DNA of 64,000 nt from Ruminiclostridium herbifermentans (GTDB lineage Bacteria; Bacillota; Clostridia; Acetivibrionales; DSM-1351), in contig NZ_CP061336.1 of NCBI RefSeq assembly GCF_005473905.2, positions 62,001 through 126,000 on the forward strand, read 5' to 3'. A program made the translations under genes and the position numbers. Below, one piece after another: positions 38,178 to 45,515 of this stretch. Below the pieces are notes generated by a model that saw only the letters and a program-made list of their open reading frames with translations, made no database searches and was not told the DNA's origin. The stretch's first letter is position 1. Every line of letters begins with the position of its first letter.

Positions 38178-38180
38178 AAC
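38165..38180 (+). promoter_or_regulatory. DtxR-like operator, feo operon 2, site 1
   Basis: GTTAG-AATATA-CTAAC, a perfect 5-6-5 dyad overlapping the -10 element. Confidence 0.75.
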
Positions 38181-38186
38181 CGTGGA

Positions 38187-38202
38187 GTTAGAATTAGCTA
38201 AC
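38187..38202 (+). promoter_or_regulatory. DtxR-like operator, feo operon 2, site 2
   Basis: GTTAG-AATTAG-CTAAC, offset 22 bp from site 1, two helical turns, so repressor dimers could bind the same face of the DNA. Confidence 0.75.
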
Positions 38203-38239
38203 CGAGTTTACAACCTTAATTTTTCTATTTAGCTTTAAG

Positions 38240-38595
38240 TATAGGAGACCTTTTCAAATGAAAGGTTAAGTAATTACATAATAGTAAAATACAACTTTTG
38301 CAGTTGAATTTATAGGTATGAGAGGCCCTATTAAGTAAAAGGTTAAGCAATTGCATAATAGTAAATAATTCAACTTTCGCAGTTGTATTATTGGTGCGAG
38401 AGGCCCAATCAGATGAAAAGTTAAGTGATTGCATATCATATATAGTAACTTATTCAACTTTCTCAGTTGAATTTATAGATGTGAGAGACCATATAAGATG
38501 TAATTGCATATATAGTAATTTATTCAACTTTCGCAGTTGTATTTATAGGTTGTGAGAGCCCATATCAAATGAGAAGTTGAATAATCACTAAAAAT
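38240..38595 (+). repeat. Tandem array of imperfect 70-80-bp hairpin repeats in the feo operon 2 leader
   Basis: About four and a half units. Each has a CAACTTTCGCAGTTG-type inverted repeat (CAACT/AGTTG arms, near 38291, 38369, 38454 and 38524), then a TATAGGTNTGAGAG-like box, a GNNGTTAAG-like box and TTGCATA(A)TAGTAA. The third unit lacks about 10 bp. Arm changes are partly compensatory (TTCAACT with AGTTGAA). It lies wholly within the expected 5' leader of feoA. Confidence 0.8.
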
Positions 38596-38651
38596 TTAGT
38601 TAGTATTTTGTAACAAATATATTCGAGGTTTTCAAGGGAGGTAGCAATTAT

Positions 38652-38891
38652 ATGACACTAAGTAAATTGCCTATTGGAAAGAATGCTGTTATTACAAAGG
38701 TTGGCGGCGAGGGCCCTTTGAGACTTAGACTTTTAGATATGGGTATTATTCCCAAAACAAAAATTATAATTCGCTCTGTCGCTCCTTTGGGAGATCCTAT
38801 TGAAATAAGAATACGAGATTATACTCTTACAATTCGAATGGAAGATGCTGAAAAAATAGAAGTTGAACCACTAGAGGAGGAAGCTATATGA
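38652..38891 (+). CDS. feoA: FeoA (third copy)
   Basis: A 79-residue FeoA domain with KVGGEGPLRLRLLDMGIIPKTK and SVAPLGDPIEIRIRDYTLTIRMEDAEKIEV. GGGAGG precedes the ATG. It overlaps the following feoB by 4 nt (ATGA), so the two are translationally coupled. Confidence 0.93.
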   Translation: MTLSKLPIGKNAVITKVGGEGPLRLRLLDMGIIPKTKIIIRSVAPLGDPIEIRIRDYTLTIRMEDAEKIEVEPLEEEAI

Positions 38892-40897
38892 TATTTGCTC
38901 TTGTTGGGAATCAGAATTGTGGTAAAACAACGCTATTTAATCAGTTAACCGGTTCAAATCAGCATGTGGGGAATTTTCCTGGTGTAACTGTAGACCAAAA
39001 GGTAGGTGAAATTCGCACTGAAAAAAATTGTTCAGTGGTAGACTTACCTGGTATATATTCAATTCGCCCATATACAAATGAGGAAATTGTAACTAGGAAT
39101 TTCCTTTTTGAAAATAAACCTGACGGAATCATAAACATTGTTGATGCTACAAATATTGAACGAAATCTTTACCTTACGCTACAACTTATTGAAATGAATA
39201 TACCAATGGTACTTGCTCTAAATATGATGGATGAGGTGAGGGGGAACGGAGGAACAATTAATATAGCCCAATTGTCTTTAGACTTAGGTATTCCAGTTGT
39301 TCCCATTAGTGCATCAAAAAATGAAGGTATAGCTGACCTTATTGACAAGATATTAAGTACCGCAAAAAATAAGGTGTATCCTAAAAAAGTAGACTTTTGC
39401 GAGGCTGGCCCTATACACAGATGCATACATTCAATATCTCATATTATAGAGGATCATGCCGAAAGATGCGGTATGTCATTCAGGTTTGCGGCAACTAAAG
39501 TTATTGAAGGTGATGAAGATATTACATCAAGATTGCAGCTCAATCAGAATGAACTAGATATGATAGAGCACAATGTAGTTGAGATGGAAACAAATTACGG
39601 AATGGATAGAAATGCTGCTCTTGCAGATATGAGGTATACTTTTATTGAAAAGATATGTGCAAGGTCTGTGGTTAAGAGTAAAGAAAGCAAGGAACATCAG
39701 CGAAGTGTAAAAATAGATAATATATTGACTAATAAGTATTTTGCTATTCCAATATTTTTAGGGATAATGTTTGCAATTTTCTGGCTTACGTTTAGTGTAA
39801 TAGGATCTTACTTAAGCGACCTTTTAGCTTTAGGAATTACTGCATTGACTGATTTAATTGATATAGGATTAAACATTTATGGACTAAACCCTGTAGTACA
39901 TAGCCTCGCAATAGATGGTGTGTTTGCCGGTGTTGGAAGTGTACTGAGCTTTTTACCTATTATTGTGACATTGTTTTTCTTTCTGTCAATACTTGAGGAT
40001 ACAGGCTACATGGCGCGTGTGGCTTATGTGATGGACAAGCTGATGCGAAAAATTGGTCTGTCAGGAAGAAGTATCGTTCCAATGCTAATAGGTTTTGGAT
40101 GTACTGTTCCGGCTGTAATGGCTACACGCACTTTATCTTCGGAACGAGATAGAAAGATGACAATATTGCTTACGCCTTTCATGAGCTGTTCTGCAAAGAT
40201 TCCAATCTATGCAGTATTTACAGCTGCATTTTTTTCAAAATACCAGGCAATAGTAATGATAGGGCTTTATGTAACAGGGATACTAATAGGCATTGCAGCA
40301 GCACTTGTTTCTAATAGGACTATTCTTCGTGGTAATCCTGTTCCTTTTGTTATGGAACTTCCTAATTATAGATTTCCGTCCTTCAAAAGTGTAGTTATTT
40401 TGATGTGGGATAAAGCTAGAGACTTTTTAGTAAAGGCATTTACTGTAATATTTATAGCATCTGTGGTAATATGGTTTTTGCAGACCTTTGACAGCAGACT
40501 GAATGTGGTTATAGATAGTGCTGACAGTTTGCTGGCAGTTATTGGCAAATTTATTGCGCCTATTTTTAGGCCCTTGGGGTTTGAGGACTGGAGAGTAGCT
40601 ACTGCGCTAATTACAGGATTTACTGCGAAGGAGGCTGTTGTTAGCACAATGGGTGTTTTGACAGGTACGACAGCTGCTAACTTAAGTACGGCCTTAGGTT
40701 CTATTTTTACACCATTGACAGCATTAAGCTTTCTTGCATTTACTTTGCTATATACACCTTGCGTTGCGGCGATTGCTGCAATAAAAAGAGAATTGGATTC
40801 AGGTATTAAGACTGTTGCTATTGTAATAGCTCAATGTGGAATTGCATGGGTGACGGCATTTATTATTTATCAACTATGCAGATTGGTACTAGCCTAA
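38888..40897 (+). CDS. feoB: Ferrous iron transporter FeoB (second copy)
   Basis: A 669-residue FeoB with G1 GNQNCGKTT at residues 7-15 (Asn/Cys in place of the Pro/Ser of the first copy), GNFPGVTVDQKVG, DLPGIYS and NMMD. The membrane part has GYMARVAYVMDKLMRKIG and GFGCTVPAVMATRTL Gate motifs. It is about 50 residues shorter than the first copy. Two FeoB paralogues with different Gate residues may differ in affinity or metal preference; this is inference. Confidence 0.94.
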   Translation: MIFALVGNQNCGKTTLFNQLTGSNQHVGNFPGVTVDQKVGEIRTEKNCSVVDLPGIYSIRPYTNEEIVTRNFLFENKPDGIINIVDATNIERNLYLTLQLIEMNIPMVLALNMMDEVRGNGGTINIAQLSLDLGIPVVPISASKNEGIADLIDKILSTAKNKVYPKKVDFCEAGPIHRCIHSISHIIEDHAERCGMSFRFAATKVIEGDEDITSRLQLNQNELDMIEHNVVEMETNYGMDRNAALADMRYTFIEKICARSVVKSKESKEHQRSVKIDNILTNKYFAIPIFLGIMFAIFWLTFSVIGSYLSDLLALGITALTDLIDIGLNIYGLNPVVHSLAIDGVFAGVGSVLSFLPIIVTLFFFLSILEDTGYMARVAYVMDKLMRKIGLSGRSIVPMLIGFGCTVPAVMATRTLSSERDRKMTILLTPFMSCSAKIPIYAVFTAAFFSKYQAIVMIGLYVTGILIGIAAALVSNRTILRGNPVPFVMELPNYRFPSFKSVVILMWDKARDFLVKAFTVIFIASVVIWFLQTFDSRLNVVIDSADSLLAVIGKFIAPIFRPLGFEDWRVATALITGFTAKEAVVSTMGVLTGTTAANLSTALGSIFTPLTALSFLAFTLLYTPCVAAIAAIKRELDSGIKTVAIVIAQCGIAWVTAFIIYQLCRLVLA

Positions 40898-41005
40898 ATT
40901 TAATATGTGAAATTTTTATAATATGAAATTACATTTTAAGCAGTTGCATAGGTGGAGTGTAGGAAATGCCTGTAACAGTATTATCTAGTGAGAGGATGAA
41001 CATAT

Positions 41006-41185
41006 ATGAATGCTTTAGACTATATAGTTATATCAATAGTTGTAGTATGGATTATAGCAGCAGTATGTTTTATGGTGAGGGCAAAAAAGAAGGGCAAGAG
41101 AGGTTGTTGTGGAGGATGTAGCTCTTGTTCTTCAGGTTGCAACAATTGTATTAACGAAGTGAAAAATTACAAAAATAAAAATTGA
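41006..41185 (+). CDS. FeoB-associated Cys-rich membrane protein (second copy)
   Basis: A 59-residue protein with a single transmembrane helix (YIVISIVVVWIIAAVCF), a lysine-rich linker and a Cys-rich tail (CCGGCSSCSSGCNNC; seven cysteines in this stretch). It matches the FeoB_associated family and parallels the gene at 37581-37754. AGAGGATG precedes the ATG. It is the last gene of the second feo operon. Confidence 0.85.
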   Translation: MNALDYIVISIVVVWIIAAVCFMVRAKKKGKRGCCGGCSSCSSGCNNCINEVKNYKNKN

Positions 41186-41186
41186 C

Positions 41187-41289
41187 TTATCATAATATTT
41201 TCTTTACCACTTGTTCAATACATCCAAATATAACTCCTACTTTGAACTGTCTTTTCATGTTCATGCAGTACTTGATGAAAACCTTTACT
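41187..41289 (-). pseudogene. IS66-family transposase (TnpC) fragment
   Basis: Minus-strand translation gives FHQVLHEHEKTVQSRSYIWMY, stop, TSGKEN. This matches the conserved IS66 TnpC segment of the type QVLxEPGRxAQSKSYMWLYRTSG; the stop replaces the conserved Arg (CGA to TGA). A stop also precedes it, so only about 34 codons remain. It lies directly between the feo operon and the truncated radical SAM gene. Confidence 0.6.
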
Positions 41290-41458
41290 TTTCTATTCTG
41301 ACGAGAGTTTCTCTCAAAACAAGACCCTCTTTTTTAACCTACTAATTTTTATATGACATTTTTTTATCTGACATTGTAGAAAGATTAATACTTTCTTGTG
41401 TAGATGTCGATTATTATGACACTTAAGTATAGAATAATAGAATTTAACTTTAAATAAG

Positions 41459-42046
41459 ACATATACCAAAAAGGAAATAATTCAGAAAGCTTGGGATATA
41501 GGGGTTAGGGAATTATGTGCAGTACCTTTAGAACCAGGTGGAAGAGGATATTCAAATGCGTCAGACTTAGAAATTTCTCTGGAAGATCATGTGAAAATGC
41601 AAAAGTTCTATGCAGAGGTGTCTGAGTGGACTAAGGAAAAATTTAATAATGAATTTGCATATGTCGCACCTACAGATTTTTTAACAGATAACAGAGATAA
41701 TCCTGTTGTAGACTTTATTGATCCAAATAAAATAATGCCTATGTGTGGGGCAGGAAAATATCATTGTTCAATTGGACCAGATGGGAATGTCATACTATGT
41801 CCAGGTGCAGGAAAACAGATTAAAATAACACCAGGTAATTGTCTTGAAGAAGACTTCAAAAAGATATGGATGGAAGGCGACGTATTTAAGGCCGTTAGAC
41901 AACCAAATATACCTGGCTGTAGCACCTGCGAATATAAAAATTGTATGGGCGGATGTCATGTACGTACATTCCACAAGTATGGGAAAGTAGGCTCAGGACC
42001 AGATCCAGAATGTAGAAAAAACTTTCTTAAAAAATATCAGGCTTAA
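41459..42046 (+). pseudogene. C-terminal remnant of a radical SAM/SPASM protein (5' truncated)
   Basis: The open frame runs from about 41441 with no start codon or ribosome-binding site until a GTG at 41591 inside the domain. The translation begins TYTKKEIIQKAWDIGVRELCAVPLEPGG, the second half of a radical SAM barrel, and ends with a complete SPASM domain with cysteines in MCGAG, YHC, ILCPG, NC, CSTC, CMGGC and EC. The CxxxCxxC half is missing. The truncation lies beside the IS66 fragment, which suggests a deletion. If the GTG at 41591 is used, a 151-residue SPASM-only protein could be made. Confidence 0.75.
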
Positions 42047-42059
42047 GGAGGAAAACACT

Positions 42060-43208
42060 TTGCCTTTATTTGATTATGAAAGGGAATCAATTTCTCATAT
42101 AGACAAAAATGAAGTGCTTCCAGATATGTACTCAACTAATACTTCAGAATACTTCATAGACTTTGAACAATCCATGGATCAGCTTGGAAGGCTGGAGGAA
42201 ATGGGCTTGTTTATGGAATATTTTATTGCACCGACATTTTTAATTTGGGAAATTACAAGTAATTGCCCACTTAGATGTAGTTTTTGCTCAGGTGATTTTC
42301 CTAATGAGAATGGGGATGAACTAACTAGTGAAGAAAAGATTTCTTTAGCACAAGAACTAATTGATGCAAAAATTTGGGGAATAAATCTATCAGGAGGAGA
42401 GCCTCTTCTTTCTCAGGATTTATTAACTTTAGTAAACATGTTTTCAGATAATGGAGTTGCAGTAAATATAGTAACATCAGGCTGGGGCATGACTAAAGAA
42501 ATAGCAAAAGTATTGTCGGAAAAAAATATGGTAGGAGTAGTATTTTCTCTTGATGCACCTCGGGAAGAAATTCATGATGAACTAAGAGGTCGAAAGGGAG
42601 CTTTTAAAGAAGCACTAAATGCTATACATCTTTTGAGAGAAGCTGGAATGGCTTATATCTCAGTAGAATCCGTTATAACACAGAAAAACATAGATTACAT
42701 AGATGAAATGGTTGAATTTTGTAGGGATAATGGGATAAGTCAAATTCGTTTTCAACCAGTTGTATTGATTGGAAGAGGTAACGAACGTAACGATTTAGGT
42801 CTGTCTAAAGAGCAATTAGAATTGCTAGCAGCTAAAGTTAAAGACATACGAAATGTAATTTTTACCGAGATAATAAATAATGTTGATAAACCTAAAATTC
42901 AAGTTAACCTTATTGATCAGTCTACACATATTATTTATGGCATTAAAACAGGCAGAAACATTGGTGGCATAATAAAGTATGATGGAACATTAAAGATTAG
43001 TGCCTATTTACATTATACATTTGGAAACATAAGAAATAGCAATGGTTTCATGAATATATGGAGGAATGGATACAATGTTGGATGGAGACATCCTGAACTT
43101 ATTTCAACTCTAAGTAGTGTACGAAATATAAAGGACATAGAACTTGCAGCAAAAAATATGAACTATAAGGCTAAAAGTTTAGATGTTCAGATAGTAAAAC
43201 CTAAATGA
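42060..43208 (+). CDS. Radical SAM protein with SPASM-like C-terminus lacking cysteines (cluster 2)
   Basis: A 382-residue protein with Cys69, Cys73 and Cys76 (TSNCPLRCSFC) for the SAM-binding cluster, NLSGGEPLLS, and a barrel ending IRFQPVVLIGRG. The C-terminus keeps the SPASM layout (YDGTLKI, FGNIRNSNGFMNIW), but the auxiliary-cluster cysteines are absent. The start codon is TTG at 42060, 8 nt after AGGAGG. It is followed 15 nt later by a paralogue. It is a likely peptide-modifying enzyme of a RiPP pathway; the substrate is unknown because no precursor is visible nearby. Confidence 0.8.
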   Translation: MPLFDYERESISHIDKNEVLPDMYSTNTSEYFIDFEQSMDQLGRLEEMGLFMEYFIAPTFLIWEITSNCPLRCSFCSGDFPNENGDELTSEEKISLAQELIDAKIWGINLSGGEPLLSQDLLTLVNMFSDNGVAVNIVTSGWGMTKEIAKVLSEKNMVGVVFSLDAPREEIHDELRGRKGAFKEALNAIHLLREAGMAYISVESVITQKNIDYIDEMVEFCRDNGISQIRFQPVVLIGRGNERNDLGLSKEQLELLAAKVKDIRNVIFTEIINNVDKPKIQVNLIDQSTHIIYGIKTGRNIGGIIKYDGTLKISAYLHYTFGNIRNSNGFMNIWRNGYNVGWRHPELISTLSSVRNIKDIELAAKNMNYKAKSLDVQIVKPK

Positions 43209-43223
43209 GGAGGTGCAGCATAT

Positions 43224-44264
43224 TTGTCAAGTGTTGTGCAGGTTTTTTCTGGTATAAAAAAGCAATCACTAGATTTTCAGGATTCAATTGATAATTGGTC
43301 AAAGGAATTTTCAGAAGCCATTAAAAATGGTATGGCACCTAAGTCATTGTCATCGCCTATTTTTGTCCTTTGGGAATTAACTGGAAAGTGTCCGCAAAAT
43401 TGTGTTTATTGCTATAATGGCTCACCTAAAAAAGTGGAGGAGTTAACCTCAAAGCAATTATTTGATGTAGCAGATCAAATAATTGAAGCAAAAATATTTA
43501 ATATTTGTTTAAGCGGCGGTGAACCTACAATGCGTCCTGAGTATTTTCATCTTCTAGAGTATTTAGCTACTTCAGGAATCCAAGTGGGGACTGTATTAAG
43601 TGGATGGAACATTGATCCAAAAAGAGCAAGGCATATCGCATATTACGCCAATACAGTCCAGGTAAGCCTTGATGGCTCAAGTGCTGAAATTCATGACAGC
43701 ATCAGAAGAAGGACCAATTCTTTTAATGATGCTATCAATGCAATTAAACATTTTGTATCACTAGGAACACAAGTTAATGTGTCTTTTGCTGTGACCAAGG
43801 ATAATGTAGATGATTTTCCTGCAGTATATAAGCTTTGTGAGGATATTGGAGTAGCAACTTTACGAACTCAAAAGCTTACTATATCAGGCAAAGTAAAAAG
43901 TAATTCTGATTTTGTAGCTAGTGATAAAGCATATATTAGACTAAAGCAGTATATGGAAGAATATAAAGGTGGCAAAACAGAAATAGTTTACGGAGATCCC
44001 ACAACGCATGTTAATTTCGGGAAGGATTTTGGGATGTCTGTAATGGCTAGAATTACAGCTGAGGGTTATATGGGTATTTCGCCTTACCTTGATATTTTCT
44101 TCGGAGACTTAAAAGAAGATAAATTTAAGGATATTTGGGAAAGTATGAAAGAAGGCTGGCATAACCAAACAGTCTTAAACTTGCTTAATAATTATGTTAT
44201 GTGTGAGAATGAAGTAATCAAAGATGCCATAGATGGTAAAATTTTTATTAGGGATGGTAAGTGA
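43224..44264 (+). CDS. Radical SAM protein with SPASM-like C-terminus lacking cysteines (cluster 2)
   Basis: A 346-residue paralogue of the preceding protein. Cys56, Cys60 and Cys63 lie in TGKCPQNCVYC, then CLSGGEPTMRP and SLDGSSAEIHD. The C-terminal segment (GYMGISPYLDIFFGDLKED, FKDIWESM) follows the SPASM layout without its cysteines. It starts with TTG, with GGAGGTG upstream, and its stop overlaps the RRE gene start. It is probably a partner or sequential enzyme with the 42060 protein. Confidence 0.82.
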   Translation: MSSVVQVFSGIKKQSLDFQDSIDNWSKEFSEAIKNGMAPKSLSSPIFVLWELTGKCPQNCVYCYNGSPKKVEELTSKQLFDVADQIIEAKIFNICLSGGEPTMRPEYFHLLEYLATSGIQVGTVLSGWNIDPKRARHIAYYANTVQVSLDGSSAEIHDSIRRRTNSFNDAINAIKHFVSLGTQVNVSFAVTKDNVDDFPAVYKLCEDIGVATLRTQKLTISGKVKSNSDFVASDKAYIRLKQYMEEYKGGKTEIVYGDPTTHVNFGKDFGMSVMARITAEGYMGISPYLDIFFGDLKEDKFKDIWESMKEGWHNQTVLNLLNNYVMCENEVIKDAIDGKIFIRDGK

Positions 44265-44587
44265 ATATGAATCAAGATCTATATCCAAAGAAAAAAAACA
44301 TTCGCTGGCGTTGGGACGGACCAGAGGGAGAACATATTACCTTTTTAAATCCTGCAAGCGGTTCAATATGTGTTTTTAATCCTATTGCTGCCATGATATT
44401 TCATATGAGTGATGGAACCAATACAATAAAAGACATAATTGATAAAATAGTTGAAGTATATTCTGCACCTAGTGTTGAACTTGTACGGGAAGATGTGTAT
44501 TCATTTCTAGACTTTATGATTAAGTCGGGAGTAATTATGATGTTAGATGATGAGAAAGAAATTAGTTCAAGAGAGGAACAGGTATGA
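44261..44587 (+). CDS. RRE (PqqD-like) peptide chaperone (cluster 2)
   Basis: A 108-residue protein. The PqqD-like fold is seen as ITFLNPASGSICVFNPIAAMIFHMSDGTNTIKDIIDKIVEVY, followed by VREDVYSFLDFMIKSGVI. Such proteins bind RiPP leaders for radical SAM maturases. The start may be the GTG at 44261, overlapping the previous stop, or the ATG at 44267. Its presence identifies the surrounding radical SAM genes as a peptide-modification system. Confidence 0.8.
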   Translation: MNMNQDLYPKKKNIRWRWDGPEGEHITFLNPASGSICVFNPIAAMIFHMSDGTNTIKDIIDKIVEVYSAPSVELVREDVYSFLDFMIKSGVIMMLDDEKEISSREEQV

Positions 44588-44588
44588 A

Positions 44589-45515
44589 ATGTTTACACTA
44601 AAATCTCCAGCTAAAATTATATGGGAAGTGGCTGATAATTCAAATAATTTTGTAAATTGTAATTCTATTGATGTGAATAATATAACTGATTTTGAAAAGC
44701 AGAAAAGAAGTTCTATTCTAAAGAAAATAATAGAATGGACTCCGTTGCAAGTAGTCTTAATCATTGGAGAGCAGATATCTATTAATGAAGAGATGATAGA
44801 AATATTACATAATCTTTATAGTAATGGTATTTATGTTCAGCTATGTCCAAATACAGGTTTAATAAGTAATACTGTGGCTGATAATATTGCCAAAATGTGT
44901 GATATAGTATCATTTACTTTTGCAGGAGGAAATAAAGTAAGCCATGACTTGAAAATGGGTGATGGCTCTTTTGAGAACACCATAAATTGTATAAAGCTTC
45001 TAAAAAATAATAAAATAGAAATATTTTTTTTATTAACAAAAAAAAATTATTGTGAATTGAAGGAAATAATTAAATTATGCAGTACATTTGATAATATTGC
45101 TTATTTTACAATACAAGAGTACATAGATACTAATAAAGAAACAGATACAGATTTAACTTTGGACAGACCTCAGATGGAAGAATTGATGCTGGAATTGGCA
45201 AGGTTAAAACAACAATATAAAGATAAGATTAATATTAGAATAAGTGAAGAATCTGCTGAAATAAAAGCTTTACTTGAGGACAGGCAATTTAATTATCAGG
45301 TTTATATAGCTGAAAATGGTGAAGTCTATGTTAACAAACTGGTGAGATTTAGCGGTGGCAACATTTTATCAAGTTCTCTAGAGGACATTTGGAATAATAA
45401 TTTGAGTGTTTATTGGCAAAATCCTCAGACAAAGAACTTATTTAAGAACTTCAAAAATGTTAATAATATGGGAATTAATAACAATTTTATGTCTAAAGGT
45501 GAGAATTCATTATGA
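44589..45515 (+). CDS. Radical SAM homologue without cluster cysteines (putative pseudoenzyme, cluster 2)
   Basis: A 309-residue protein that aligns with the two preceding radical SAM proteins along its length. KIIWEVADN matches LIWEITSN, and the three cluster Cys positions are Ser18, Val22 and Asn25 here. The GGEP motif is replaced by IGEQ. The C-terminus GGNILSSSLEDIWNNN matches FGNIRNSNGFMNIW. The frame is intact and the start (ATG at 44589) lies one base after the RRE stop, so it is not a decayed pseudogene. It may be a scaffold or substrate-binding subunit for its active paralogues. Confidence 0.72.
   Translation: MFTLKSPAKIIWEVADNSNNFVNCNSIDVNNITDFEKQKRSSILKKIIEWTPLQVVLIIGEQISINEEMIEILHNLYSNGIYVQLCPNTGLISNTVADNIAKMCDIVSFTFAGGNKVSHDLKMGDGSFENTINCIKLLKNNKIEIFFLLTKKNYCELKEIIKLCSTFDNIAYFTIQEYIDTNKETDTDLTLDRPQMEELMLELARLKQQYKDKINIRISEESAEIKALLEDRQFNYQVYIAENGEVYVNKLVRFSGGNILSSSLEDIWNNNLSVYWQNPQTKNLFKNFKNVNNMGINNNFMSKGENSL

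Larger units (their letters stand above)
37755..38651. other. 897-bp gene-free region between the two feo operons
   Basis: It contains the terminator (37875-37917), a promoter (38149-38177), two DtxR-like operators (38165-38180, 38187-38202) and a tandem array of imperfect repeats (38240-38595). No credible ORF; two short minus-strand frames across the repeats are produced by the repetition. Confidence 0.7.

Noticed and set aside
38240-38595. CRISPR array in the repeat region before the third feoA
   Set aside because: Units of 70-80 bp are imperfect throughout with no conserved repeat/variable spacer alternation, and no cas genes are present.
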